A stretch of 59,000 nucleotides of DNA from an uncultured Pseudomonadota bacterium (GTDB taxonomy: Bacteria; Pseudomonadota; Gammaproteobacteria; Burkholderiales; Methylophilaceae). The DNA lies in the NCBI GenBank assembly GCA_903838125.1, contig CAILXF010000029.1, positions 1 to 59,000 of the forward strand. Direction: 5' to 3'. Below the pieces are notes generated by a model that had not been told where the DNA came from, made no database searches, and saw nothing but the letters and a program-made list of their open reading frames with translations. A program made the translations under genes and the position numbers. This document shows, one piece after another, positions 44,839 through 54,398 of this stretch. The stretch's first letter is position 1. The number at the start of each line of letters is the position of its first letter.

Positions 44839-45519
44839 ATGCAACACACTCCTATTATTCAGGCGCAAAATTTATTCTACGAAATTGCTAACCATGATAA
44901 CTATATTCGCATACTACAAGGTTTAAATCTAACCATTAACACAGGTGAGCAGGTCGCGATAATAGGGAGTTCCGGTTCCGGTAAATCTACCTTACTAAGC
45001 TTGTTAGCGGGTCTTGATGTACCTACGAGTGGTCAGGTGTTGGTCGAGATGCAAGCATTTAGTAGCTTAGATGAAGATGGGCGCGCGCAAGTGCGCGCAC
45101 GTAACATGAGTTTTGTGTTTCAGTCATTCCAGTTGTTACCATCACTTACTGCGCTTGAAAATGTCATGCTTCCGCTACAGTTGACACAACATGCCGATGC
45201 TAAGAAGTTAAGTCTGCAAGCGTTAGACCAAGTAGGTTTAAGTCAGCGCGTACAGCATTACCCAAAGCAGCTATCTGGCGGTGAGCAACAAAGGGTAGCC
45301 ATCGCACGTGCTTTTGCCACCAAGCCGCGCATCTTGTTTGCTGATGAGCCTACTGGTAATTTGGATAATGCAACAGGTAAAATTATCATTGAATTGCTCT
45401 TTAAGATGAACGCTGATGCCAACACCACGTTGGTATTGGTGACACATGACATGCAGTTAGCTAGTCGCTGTCAGCGCCAATTGCAGTTGGATAATGGTGT
45501 GCTCACAAATCTAGTATGA
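44839..45519 (+). CDS. ABC transporter ATP-binding protein, LolD/YbbA type
   Basis: A 226-residue MacB/LolD-type ATPase: Walker A GSSGSGKST (about 43-51), Q-loop FQSFQLLP, signature LSGGEQQRVA and Walker B ILFADEPTGNLD. GGAA eight bases before the ATG. Its stop overlaps the permease gene start by four bases (ATGA). Together with the permease it resembles YbbA-YbbP, whose substrate is not established. Confidence 0.92.
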   Translation: MQHTPIIQAQNLFYEIANHDNYIRILQGLNLTINTGEQVAIIGSSGSGKSTLLSLLAGLDVPTSGQVLVEMQAFSSLDEDGRAQVRARNMSFVFQSFQLLPSLTALENVMLPLQLTQHADAKKLSLQALDQVGLSQRVQHYPKQLSGGEQQRVAIARAFATKPRILFADEPTGNLDNATGKIIIELLFKMNADANTTLVLVTHDMQLASRCQRQLQLDNGVLTNLV

Positions 45520-48023
45520 ACGCCATTTTTAAATTAGCTTATTTGCAAACCTGCAGCTTGTGGCGCGCAGGGGCGCTAAGGGTGTTGGTATTTTCCTTGG
45601 TGTTAGCGGTAGCGGCGATTACGGCCGTAAGCTTCTTTACTCAGCGCATTGACACAGCGCTGAATCACCAAGGGGGCTTGTTGCTTGGCGCTGATCTAGT
45701 GATTTCGGCTAACCATGCGTTACCAGAAAATTTTGAGCAACGTGCTAGCACGTTAGGATTAGCTTCGGTACGTAGCTATGAATTTCCAAGTATGGTGGTG
45801 GTTGGTAATGCAAACCAACTTGTAGAAGTTAAGGCGGTAGGGCAGGGATTTCCTTTGCGAGGTGACCTAACCATAGGTGCAACTACAAATGAACTGGGGC
45901 AAGTGGTTAAAGCTATTCCTAAGCTCGGTCAGGTGTGGGTTGAGCCGCGACTTGCCCACTTACTCAACTTGCGAGTCGGTAGTGAAGTTGAAGTCGGTGA
46001 GCGTAAGTTTAGCGTCAGTGCTATTTTGCTGCATGAGCCATCACGTGGGGGCGATATGTTTAGCTTTGCACCACGGTTAATGATGAATACGGCTGATTTA
46101 GCCTCAACCAAGCTGTTGCAATATGGCAGTCGTGCCAAATTTCAGTTATTGCTAGCGTCTTCACCGGACAAGATTAACCAATATATTAGCCTCACTCAGC
46201 CTGAGTTAAGGCGTGGTGAAAAGATCCAAGATCTTCGTAATGCAAGGCCTGAGATTAAATTGGCCTTAGAGAAAGCCCAGCAGTTCTTAGGGTTATCGGC
46301 CATGGTGAGCGTGATTCTAGCCATGGTGGCCATGCTCCTTTCTAGCATGCCTTATATTAAGCAAAGCTTAGATAGTTTTGCACTGATGCGTTGCTTTGGC
46401 GCATCGCAGAACACTGTGATGCAATTGTTAGCGATACAGACATTGTTGATCGCTTTTTTTAGTGCTTTGATAGGTATAGCGCTGGGATTTATGGCGCAAC
46501 TCGGTTTAGCAAAATTAGCAGGAAGTCTGTTTGTAGAAGCTTTGCCACCAGTAGGCCTAATGCCAATGTTGGTCGGCATGGTTGCAAGTATCGCCATGAT
46601 GTTTGCGGTGGTGTTACCACATGCTTGGCAAATGCGTCATTTAAGCGCCATGAATATTCTGCGCAGCGAAACGCTGATGCAACCTTTAAGCGTTCAACTC
46701 AAGTTCTTGCCTGCGACTTTGACGATGAGTGCCATGATATTTTGGCAGGCACAGGATTTTAAAATTGCATTAGCGACGATTGGGGCAATCTTGTTATTGT
46801 CCTTACTAGTCATAGCATGTGCCTACGGATTTGTTTGGCTAACGGCACGTCTTTTAACTTCATCTCTACGAAACTCTACACTAAATGCTGTTAAGTTAGG
46901 TGTGCTAGGCCTTAAGCGCAGGTTCGCGATTTCTACGCTACAAATGATTGGGTTCAGTATGGGTTTGATGGTGCTCATCTTATTAGCCTTAATTCGTGGT
47001 GACCTGATACACAATTGGCAGGCCTCACTTCCTGTTGATGCGCCCAATCGTTTTGTCATTAATATTCAACCGGCGCAGATTGATGGTATACATCAATTTT
47101 TTGCGCAACAACACATTAAAAACGCAGCGCTATTCCCAATGGTGAAAGCCCGCTTAATGAGAAAAAATGGAATTGCTGTTAAGCCTGAGGATTTTGACGA
47201 TGAGCGCGCACGCCACTTAGCTGAGCGTGAATTTAATTTATCATGGGCTGCGCAAATGCAAAGTGACAACCAGTTGCTAAGTGGTCGCTGGTGGAAGTCG
47301 TCTGATGTGGGTAAGCCCTATATTTCGTTGGAGCAAGACTTAGCTAAAACACTAGGAATCCAATTAGGCGATCAGTTGGAATTTGAGATTGCTGCGAGTC
47401 CCATTACACTAACAGTGATTAGTCTCAGGAAGGTCGAATGGGATAGCATGCGCGCTAATTTTTTTGCCGTGACACCACCAGGTGTATTGGAACGCTTCAA
47501 TGCCAATTACATCAGTAGTTTTCATTTGCCACTGCGGGCTGATGGACCATTAAATCAACTGCTACGTCAGTACCCTAATCTCACTATTATTGATGTGGCA
47601 GCCTTGATGCAGCAGGTACGTGGCATTATGCAAAAAATGAGTAGCACGGTGCAGTATGTGTTTACTTTTAGTTTAATTGCGGGCTGTGCTGTACTTTATG
47701 CTGCATTAGTCGCAACCCATGAAGAGCGCATCCTTGATGCTACCCTATTGCGTGTTTTTGGGGCTTCTAGGCGTCAGGTCACCATTGCCTATATTGCTGA
47801 ATTTAGCTGTATTGGTCTCATTGCCGCCTTGGTCGCAGTCATTGCGGCTAACTTATTGGCTTATTACATGAGTGCCCATATTTTTAATATTCCCTTTACC
47901 TTCAATTTTGGCTTAGCCCTGCTGTCTATGCTTATTTCTGCCTGTATTATTCCCTTTGCGGCTTGGCTTGGACTACGTAGATTTTTAAACATCCCGCCGA
48001 GACAATTGCTCAATAGCATTTGA
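45516..48023 (+). CDS. ABC transporter permease, YbbP/FtsX-fold
   Basis: An 835-residue protein with two FtsX-type modules: an N-terminal helix (about 18-40), a large periplasmic domain, a three-helix set (about 260-370), additional helices (about 395-440 and 480-505), a second periplasmic domain and a final three-helix set (about 710-820). The duplicated layout with about ten membrane helices is that of YbbP, larger than LolC/LolE. No signs of damage. The transported molecule is unknown; membrane lipid or lipoprotein handling is the usual guess for this family. Confidence 0.9.
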   Translation: MNAIFKLAYLQTCSLWRAGALRVLVFSLVLAVAAITAVSFFTQRIDTALNHQGGLLLGADLVISANHALPENFEQRASTLGLASVRSYEFPSMVVVGNANQLVEVKAVGQGFPLRGDLTIGATTNELGQVVKAIPKLGQVWVEPRLAHLLNLRVGSEVEVGERKFSVSAILLHEPSRGGDMFSFAPRLMMNTADLASTKLLQYGSRAKFQLLLASSPDKINQYISLTQPELRRGEKIQDLRNARPEIKLALEKAQQFLGLSAMVSVILAMVAMLLSSMPYIKQSLDSFALMRCFGASQNTVMQLLAIQTLLIAFFSALIGIALGFMAQLGLAKLAGSLFVEALPPVGLMPMLVGMVASIAMMFAVVLPHAWQMRHLSAMNILRSETLMQPLSVQLKFLPATLTMSAMIFWQAQDFKIALATIGAILLLSLLVIACAYGFVWLTARLLTSSLRNSTLNAVKLGVLGLKRRFAISTLQMIGFSMGLMVLILLALIRGDLIHNWQASLPVDAPNRFVINIQPAQIDGIHQFFAQQHIKNAALFPMVKARLMRKNGIAVKPEDFDDERARHLAEREFNLSWAAQMQSDNQLLSGRWWKSSDVGKPYISLEQDLAKTLGIQLGDQLEFEIAASPITLTVISLRKVEWDSMRANFFAVTPPGVLERFNANYISSFHLPLRADGPLNQLLRQYPNLTIIDVAALMQQVRGIMQKMSSTVQYVFTFSLIAGCAVLYAALVATHEERILDATLLRVFGASRRQVTIAYIAEFSCIGLIAALVAVIAANLLAYYMSAHIFNIPFTFNFGLALLSMLISACIIPFAAWLGLRRFLNIPPRQLLNSI

Positions 48024-48050
48024 TTTAGATGTTGGTTGATTTGCCGTAGT

Positions 48051-48698
48051 TTATCCTTCAATCAAGCCGCATCGAATTGCAAGTCTCACCATTTCCACTG
48101 GGCTGCTCACGCCAAGCTTTTGTTTAATCCCTGTTTGATAGTTAGCAACAGTCTTCATGCTAATGTTGAGCGTGGTGGCAATTTTACCGAGGTCTGCACC
48201 ATCTAATAACAGCCTGAAAATCTCAAATTCTCGGGGGGATAATACTTGCATCGGATCATGCTTGGGCTCATGCGCATGCGTTGCAATTATTTGGGCGACT
48301 TCTTTGCCTAGATAAGTTTGTCCTGTGAGAACCCAGTCAATGGCATTGGGTAATTCCTCTGCTAAGCCACTTTTTGCTAAGTAACCCTTAGCCCCAGCCT
48401 TAAGCGCCTGACTAGCAAAGATTGCATTTTCATGCATGGAGAGTACTAAGATTTTAGCGGTAGGGTAGCGTGCAATGATACGTTTGATACCCTCCATCCC
48501 ACCCATTCCTGGCATGTTTAAATCCATAATGGTGATGTCGGGTAGGTATTCACCAAAGAGCTGATAAGCGCGCTCTGCGCTTTCGGCCTCTGCAACAACA
48601 GATACCGTGCCTTCTTGGTCAAGTAAACGCCTTATGCCTGAGCGGACGAATGCATGGTCATCCACAAGCATGACGGTTATCGTGTGTTGGTTACTCAA
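48051..48698 (-). CDS. LuxR/NarL-type response regulator (MoxX-like)
   Basis: A 215-residue regulator: receiver domain with the acidic pair in VDDH and the phosphorylation site Asp59 (ITIMDLNMPG), then a LuxR-type helix-turn-helix (about 148-205: LSPREFEIFRLLLDG, ISMKTVANYQTGIKQKLGV). The start is TTG in a TTGA overlap with the kinase stop codon, so translation is coupled. With the kinase it forms a two-component system most like NarL/NarX and the MoxX/MoxY pair of methylotrophs. Confidence 0.9.
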   Translation of the reverse strand: MSNQHTITVMLVDDHAFVRSGIRRLLDQEGTVSVVAEAESAERAYQLFGEYLPDITIMDLNMPGMGGMEGIKRIIARYPTAKILVLSMHENAIFASQALKAGAKGYLAKSGLAEELPNAIDWVLTGQTYLGKEVAQIIATHAHEPKHDPMQVLSPREFEIFRLLLDGADLGKIATTLNISMKTVANYQTGIKQKLGVSSPVEMVRLAIRCGLIEG

Positions 48699-50038
48699 GA
48701 TTTAATTGGGATCCAAGCGTTAATCTCAGTTCCTTCCCCTAATGTTGTATTGATATTGAAATCGCCATTTAATCCTTCAACACGCTCACGCATGCCAGGT
48801 AATCCGAAGCCAATGGTGTTGTTTAAATTAAACCCTTGCCCATTGTCCTTAACGATTAATTGAAGTCCTTCTTGCTGGTTTTTTCTTTTGTAGAACAATT
48901 GAATGTCAACCGCCGTCGCATTTGAGTGCTTGGTTATGTTTGTTAGGCATTCTTGTGTCAGTCGGTATAAGGTAATGGCTTTTGCCTCCTCAAGAACCTC
49001 GTGGATAGGGGTGATGCTTACTGCACATTTTACTTCTTTGTGACGAGATTTCCACGTCGTGACTAAATCATCAAGTGCTGCTTGAAGCCCTAATTCTTCG
49101 AGTAAGCCTGGGCGAAGTTGTTGCAATAGACCAGTCACCATGTCCGTGAGATGTCGGGAAAGTTGACTAATCGCAAGAGCACTATCTCTTAGCTCAGGAT
49201 ATCTTTTCTCTGAAGCCTTTAGGATAACACTTGCATCGGTGTTTATTGCCGTGAGGCATTGACCAAATTCATCATGTAAATCTCTGGCTAGACTCTTTCT
49301 TTCTTGTTCTTGTAGCGAAATGAGTTCATGCGTGAGCTTGTGGTTTTGCCGGATACTGAGCTCAAGTTTGGCAATCATATGATTAAATTTGTCACCAATA
49401 GAGGCGAGTTCAGGCGCATTAAATTGAGGTAAGCGGGTGTCTAATTTCCCTTCTTCTAATGCGTTTAGTGCACTAAGAATTCTTTCTGTAGGCTTGAGTG
49501 CCTGAGCCACCGCCCAAATGACGCTTAGGTTCACTAGCACAAAGAAGACGCCAATGAGCGTCAATAACTCTATAAGCTGCTTCCACTTCTCTGCGTACTC
49601 ATAGTCAGGATCGGGAGTGATAATTAATTTTCCAAGGACCTTTCCTTGATATTCCAAAGTTCTGATTGATGGGCTCCATGGGGGCGTGAATCTATTTAAA
49701 AGTGCCTTGAACCATCGAGGGGCTTCATCAGTAGCTTCATTTTTACTCAAGTGGTTGCTATCAACGACATCACCATATTCATTAGTAAGCTCGATCTTAA
49801 TATGCCGCATATGTTGTAGATGTTGCAAATTGAAGGTGTGCTTCTCAATTTGTTTTTGAGTCAGTTTGTCATTATTTAGGATGGCGGTGTCGAAGAGGTA
49901 TAACACCAATTTTTCTGCTGATTTAACTTCAGCCTCAGTATTCTGGCGTGCATTCTTAATCGACATCAGTGTGCCAGCAAACATAATGGCCAGTAGCAGT
50001 AAAGTAATGATTAGATTGAGGCGAAGCTTAAGCGTCAA
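48695..50038 (-). CDS. Sensor histidine kinase, NarX/MoxY type
   Basis: A 447-residue kinase: membrane helix 1 (about 8-26), an extracytoplasmic domain (about 30-155) that resembles the LapD/MoxY N-terminal fold (IKIELTNEYGDVV, PRWFKALLN, YQGKVLGKLIITPDP), helix 2 (about 158-180), a HAMP linker, HisKA_3 with His255 in LARDLHDEFGQ, and an HATPase_c domain (DNGQGF, GFGLPGMRERVE). Start is TTG at 50038; the only later ATG would cut helix 1. The MoxY-like sensor domain is my reading from pattern, not a search. Confidence 0.88.
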   Translation of the reverse strand: MTLKLRLNLIITLLLLAIMFAGTLMSIKNARQNTEAEVKSAEKLVLYLFDTAILNNDKLTQKQIEKHTFNLQHLQHMRHIKIELTNEYGDVVDSNHLSKNEATDEAPRWFKALLNRFTPPWSPSIRTLEYQGKVLGKLIITPDPDYEYAEKWKQLIELLTLIGVFFVLVNLSVIWAVAQALKPTERILSALNALEEGKLDTRLPQFNAPELASIGDKFNHMIAKLELSIRQNHKLTHELISLQEQERKSLARDLHDEFGQCLTAINTDASVILKASEKRYPELRDSALAISQLSRHLTDMVTGLLQQLRPGLLEELGLQAALDDLVTTWKSRHKEVKCAVSITPIHEVLEEAKAITLYRLTQECLTNITKHSNATAVDIQLFYKRKNQQEGLQLIVKDNGQGFNLNNTIGFGLPGMRERVEGLNGDFNINTTLGEGTEINAWIPIKS

Positions 50039-50137
50039 AATGTAGATTCTCTGAAAGTCTTTAAAGGTAGGTTGTCACTATAGCGCTAGCAAGATCTAAA
50101 TGGAAATTGTCAGATGCAAGTCGGGAGTTTCTCCTAA

Positions 50138-50217
50138 TGCATAAGTGGTAATGCGTAGGTATAGTGCAAAATTACAAATTTCTTTAAACATTATCACTGC
50201 ATACTTAGTGGTAAAGC
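50138..50217 (+). promoter_or_regulatory. Repeated operator-like elements before the TonB receptor gene
   Basis: Two related direct copies, TGCATAAGTGGTAATGC (50138-50154) and TGCATACTTAGTGGTAAAGC (50198-50217), share AGTGGTAA. The second is also one arm of an inverted repeat, TTATCACT-N8-AGTGGTAA (50191-50214, seven of eight matching). The layout suggests binding of a dimeric regulator upstream of the receptor gene. Confidence 0.45.
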
Positions 50218-50253
50218 AATAAAACAGGCAATCACCTAATTGGAATTAAAGTC

Positions 50254-52572
50254 ATGACAACACCTTGCAACCTCAAACCCAAACTAATCTTACTCGCCAT
50301 ATTGACGGCTTATGCTATGCCACAAATAGCAATTGCTGAAAATAAGGCTGAAGCCTTGGAGTTGAGTAAAATTGAGGTGGTTGGCACTACGCCGTTGCCA
50401 GGTCTTGGTACACCAATCAATCAAGTGCCATCTAATGTGCAAACGGGTTCAGCCAATGACATTGGCGGTCAAGTTTCACTTAATTTAGCTGAATACATGG
50501 ACAACAACCTTGGCTCAGTAAATACAAGTAATAGTGTAGGAAATCCATATCAAATGGATGTTTCATATCGCGGGTTTACTGCTTCACCGATATTAGGTTC
50601 AGCTGTGGGTATGTCAGTATTCTTAGATAGTGTTCGGGTTAACGAGCCTTTTGGCGATATCGTCAACTGGGATTTGATCCCAACTAATGCTATTTCCAAC
50701 ATCAATCTGATGCCTGGTTCTAACCCGCTATTCGGTTTAAATACCTTAGGTGGTGCGCTGTCTGTGCACACGAAGAGCGGTAGTGAGTTTCCGGGGATAT
50801 CCGCTACAGCATCAGGTGGTTCATGGGGTCGTCGTGCATTTGAATTTGAGGCAGGCGGTGTAGATAAAGAAAAAAATGTCGATTATTTTGTTGCAGGTAA
50901 TTTCTTTAAAGAAGATGGCTGGCGTGATCACTCTGGCAGCGATGTGAATCAGATTTTCAGTAAGGTGGGTTGGCAAAATGACACAAGTGACTTGGATTTG
51001 TCAGTATCACTTGCTGATAATACTATGCACGGCACACAATCTTTGCCACTGTCTATGCTACGTAATTCTAAGCAAGCCTACACATGGCCAGATTCGATTC
51101 AGAATAAGTTGGCGATGATTTCATTGAAGGGTAGCCACTTTATCGCGGATGATAAATTGGTAGCGGGTAATGTTTATTACCGTATGAGTAATGCCAATAG
51201 CTTTAATAGTAATGCGCAGTCAATAGCAGATGGAGACTCATCAAATGTCACTTCCAAAACAAAACAGAATGGTTTTGGTGGTTCGTTGCAATATAGTCTA
51301 TTAGGTGATTTTATCGGACATAAAAATCAATTTACCTTAGGGGCATCGGCTGATTTTGGTCGTGTGAATTATAACCAGGACTCAATTCAAGCAACCATAG
51401 ATCAAGTTACGCATGAGACTGTAACCGACTCACCTAATACTGCCCAAGGTAATGTTCGATTGAAAACTACCAGTGATTATTATGGTTTATATGCAACGGA
51501 TAACTTTGCTTTGAATGAGCGATGGAATATGACCTTGTCAGGACGCTATAACATAGCGAAAGTAAATTTGTCGGGAGCCAGCCTTTATGACAACCCTAAT
51601 TATGGCGCAATTCTTGACCCTACTAAGTATCTTGTAGGGGATCTAAATGGTAATCATGAATACAAGCGTTTCAATCCAGCGATTGGTTTTAACTATAACC
51701 CATCTAAAGACCTTGGCCTATATGGTGGCTATAGTGAGGGTATGCGAGCCCCTACGCCAGTAGAGCTCTCTTGCGCGGATGAAACGAGGCCGTGTTCACT
51801 CCCGACTGGATTTAACTCTGATCCTGATCTGCATATGATTGTAGCGAAGACTTGGGAAGGCGGTTTACGTGGAAAATTGTCATCCAGCATAGGTTGGAAC
51901 GCTGGTGTTTATAATACGATTTCTAATAATGATATCCAATTTATTGCGACGAGTGCTGCTACACCAGTCGGTTACTTTAAGAATGTTGGAGAAACAAAAC
52001 GTAGAGGACTGGAGCTTGGTTTACATGGCAAGTTTGCTGCTTTAAGCCTGGCTGTTAATTACGGCTATGTAGATGCAACCTATCAGTCTGATTTTACTAT
52101 GGGCTCACCCTCTAATAGCTTGGCAGATGATGGAACCGGAAGTATTGGGAAGGGGAATATACAGGTCAATAAGGGCAATAGAATTCCTGGTATATCAAAA
52201 CAAACGTTAAAATTAAGAGCTTCTTATGAAATAACGTCAACTTGGAATATAGGTACCAATGTAATCTTAGCTAGCAGTCAATATGCCCATGGTGATGAGA
52301 ACAACCAAGACGCTAATGGCATGGTACCTGGATACGCTGTGATGAATTTAGATACGCATTATGTAATCAATTCAACTTGGAAAGTGTTTGCTAAGGTCAA
52401 TAATGTGTTTGATAACCAATATGCTACTTTCGGACAACTCGGTCAAAATATCTACACAGGAAATGACGAGCAGTTTCGAACCCCTTCAGCACCAAGAGCT
52501 GCTTGGGTAGGTATTACCTATGAGTTTGGTCGCGCTAAAACGGCGGCAGCTTCGGTTGACAATGATAAGTAA
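50254..52572 (+). CDS. TonB-dependent outer-membrane receptor
   Basis: A 772-residue receptor: signal peptide (about 1-29, cleaved near AIA-E), plug domain (about 40-170, with VSYRGFTASPIL, VFLDSVRVNEPFGD, IPTNAISNINLMPGSNPLFG) and a 22-strand type barrel to the C-terminus, ending ITYEFG plus a short tail. GGAATT precedes the ATG. The ligand cannot be told; the family is broad. It is divergent from a MoxYX-like two-component system, with about 215 bases between them. Confidence 0.92.
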   Translation: MTTPCNLKPKLILLAILTAYAMPQIAIAENKAEALELSKIEVVGTTPLPGLGTPINQVPSNVQTGSANDIGGQVSLNLAEYMDNNLGSVNTSNSVGNPYQMDVSYRGFTASPILGSAVGMSVFLDSVRVNEPFGDIVNWDLIPTNAISNINLMPGSNPLFGLNTLGGALSVHTKSGSEFPGISATASGGSWGRRAFEFEAGGVDKEKNVDYFVAGNFFKEDGWRDHSGSDVNQIFSKVGWQNDTSDLDLSVSLADNTMHGTQSLPLSMLRNSKQAYTWPDSIQNKLAMISLKGSHFIADDKLVAGNVYYRMSNANSFNSNAQSIADGDSSNVTSKTKQNGFGGSLQYSLLGDFIGHKNQFTLGASADFGRVNYNQDSIQATIDQVTHETVTDSPNTAQGNVRLKTTSDYYGLYATDNFALNERWNMTLSGRYNIAKVNLSGASLYDNPNYGAILDPTKYLVGDLNGNHEYKRFNPAIGFNYNPSKDLGLYGGYSEGMRAPTPVELSCADETRPCSLPTGFNSDPDLHMIVAKTWEGGLRGKLSSSIGWNAGVYNTISNNDIQFIATSAATPVGYFKNVGETKRRGLELGLHGKFAALSLAVNYGYVDATYQSDFTMGSPSNSLADDGTGSIGKGNIQVNKGNRIPGISKQTLKLRASYEITSTWNIGTNVILASSQYAHGDENNQDANGMVPGYAVMNLDTHYVINSTWKVFAKVNNVFDNQYATFGQLGQNIYTGNDEQFRTPSAPRAAWVGITYEFGRAKTAAASVDNDK

Positions 52573-52705
52573 TAACACTTGTGGCGCTAAGGGGTAGTAT
52601 GGTCTGTTGATTTAGCAATCTAATTTTTGATTGAATGCCCTTAATTCAGGTATGCCTAAATGCCTGCATGGTATGATTGCATCAATCCAAAATTGAAAGA
52701 AAATC

Positions 52706-53908
52706 ATGCAAATCGGAACTCCTCTAAGCCCTAATGCAACCCGTGTCATGTTATTAGGCAGTGGCGAACTAGGGAAAGAAGTGATTATTGCCTTACAGCG
52801 TTTAGGGGTTGAAGTCATCGCTGTTGATCGCTATAAAAATGCGCCTGGCCATCAAGTAGCGCATCGTGCCTACACGATTGATATGACGAATGACCAAGCG
52901 CTTCGTGATTTGATTGCATTGGAAAAGCCACATTTAATCGTGCCTGAAATTGAGGCGTTGAACACCAATACCTTGGCTGACATTGAAGCTGCAGGTTTAG
53001 CTACCATTATTCCTACCGTCAAAGCTGTGCAACTAACGATGAACCGTGAGGGCATTCGCAAGCTGGCAGCTGAAGAGTTGAATTTACCTACGTCACCTTA
53101 CGCATTTGCTAAAAGTGAAGCAGAGTTGCAAGCGGCTATTGATGCCGGTATCGGCTACCCATGCTTTATTAAACCAACGATGTCATCGTCTGGAAAAGGG
53201 CAATCACGTATTACCAATAAGGCAGAAGTCAAAACGGCTTGGGATTATGCGGCTACTGGTGGTCGAGTCAACCAAGGGGTGGTCATTGTAGAAGGCCAAA
53301 TTGACTTTGATTATGAGATTACGCTACTAACGGTACGTGCCAAAAATGCACAAGGTGAGATTACTACTTACTTCTGTGAGCCTATCGGCCATGTGCAAGA
53401 AAAGGGTGATTATGTAGAAAGCTGGCAGCCACAAGCCATGAACAGCCAAGCCTTAGTGGAATCTAAACGTATTGCCAAAGCGGTCACTGACAGCCTGGGT
53501 GGCTTGGGTTTATTTGGTGTGGAGCTATTTATTAAGGGCGATCAAGTGTGGTTCAGTGAAGTGAGTCCGCGCCCACATGACACGGGTATGGTGACCATGG
53601 CCAGCCAACGTTTTAGCGAGTTTGATTTACATGCGCGTGCTATCCTAGGGTTGCCTGTTGACGTAAGCCTTCGTGACCCTGCAGCCAGTGCTGTGATCTA
53701 CGGCGGACATGAAAGTGATAACTTAGTTTTCACCGGTATTGATATTGCTTTAGCGGTCCCTAATAGTGATTTACGTCTTTTTGGTAAGCCAGTGTCTTTT
53801 GTCAAAAGACGTATGGGTGTGGCGCTTGCCACGGGTCAAGATGTGACTGAAGCCAGAGCACGCGCAAAATTAGCCGCAAGCTTAGTTAAGCCTGTTGTTG
53901 CGAAATAA
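52706..53908 (+). CDS. purT: Formate-dependent phosphoribosylglycinamide formyltransferase
   Basis: A 400-residue ATP-grasp enzyme that formylates GAR with free formate and ATP, an alternative to folate-dependent PurN. Motifs: [11 protein letters not shown] at the start, [14 protein letters not shown] (nucleotide loop), [14 protein letters not shown]. In a methylotroph that releases formate from the H4MPT route, this allows C1 entry to purines without formyl-tetrahydrofolate. A GAAAG-type ribosome site precedes the ATG. Followed 12 bases later by a truncated haemoglobin gene. Confidence 0.96.
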   Translation: MQIGTPLSPNATRVMLLGSGELGKEVIIALQRLGVEVIAVDRYKNAPGHQVAHRAYTIDMTNDQALRDLIALEKPHLIVPEIEALNTNTLADIEAAGLATIIPTVKAVQLTMNREGIRKLAAEELNLPTSPYAFAKSEAELQAAIDAGIGYPCFIKPTMSSSGKGQSRITNKAEVKTAWDYAATGGRVNQGVVIVEGQIDFDYEITLLTVRAKNAQGEITTYFCEPIGHVQEKGDYVESWQPQAMNSQALVESKRIAKAVTDSLGGLGLFGVELFIKGDQVWFSEVSPRPHDTGMVTMASQRFSEFDLHARAILGLPVDVSLRDPAASAVIYGGHESDNLVFTGIDIALAVPNSDLRLFGKPVSFVKRRMGVALATGQDVTEARARAKLAASLVKPVVAK

Positions 53909-53920
53909 TTAGGATTAATC

Positions 53921-54343
53921 TTGGCACTCGATAAAATTGAAGAGGTAGGTAGCAGTAAATCGACCTTTTTCGAACTGCTTGGCGGGGAAGAGCAGGGGAT
54001 GGAAACACTCCGTAATTTGGTGGAAACCTTTTACGACATTATGGATAGTGATCCTAAAGCGCAGCCCATTCGAGCTATGCATCCAGCCGATTTAACTTCA
54101 GCACGTGAAAAGCTATTTATGTTTCTCACAGGATGGACTGGTGGCCCGCAGTTATACATAGAGCGCTATGGCCATCCTATGTTACGTAAGCGCCATTTGC
54201 CTTTTGCGGTGGATGAGTCAGCGCGCGATCAATGGATGTATTGCATGATTAAGGCAATGCATCAACTCAAGATGGATGAAGCACTGATGACTAAGCTGGC
54301 CGGGCAGTTGTATGGCGTGGCTGACTTTATGCGCAACCAGTAA
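53921..54343 (+). CDS. Group II truncated haemoglobin
   Basis: A 140-residue globin. Group II (trHbO) marks: proximal His92 in LRKRHLPF, Trp105 at G8 (DQWMYCM), GWTGGPQLYIERYGHP before it, and tyrosine-rich helix B (TFYDIM). Such proteins bind oxygen or NO; the cellular role varies. TTG start at 53921, with AGGATT upstream; no ATG gives the conserved N-terminus. It may be cotranscribed with purT, although no metabolic link is obvious. Confidence 0.92.
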   Translation: MALDKIEEVGSSKSTFFELLGGEEQGMETLRNLVETFYDIMDSDPKAQPIRAMHPADLTSAREKLFMFLTGWTGGPQLYIERYGHPMLRKRHLPFAVDESARDQWMYCMIKAMHQLKMDEALMTKLAGQLYGVADFMRNQ

Positions 54344-54351
54344 AAATGCAA

Positions 54352-54375
54352 AAGGGCTAGCCTAAGCTAACCCTT
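54352..54375. terminator. Probable terminator between the haemoglobin and RhlE-type genes
   Basis: A nine-position stem (AAGGGCTAG with CTAACCCTT, one C-A mismatch) with a six-base loop lies between the convergent genes. T runs are better on the minus-strand side, so it most likely serves the RNA helicase gene. Confidence 0.45.
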
Positions 54376-54398
54376 GTTGTAATTCACCTACTTATAAA

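Noticed and set aside
50039-50253. Cobalamin or other riboswitch before the TonB receptor
   Set aside because: No B12-box or conserved stem arrangement is visible; the structured elements are short operator-like repeats.
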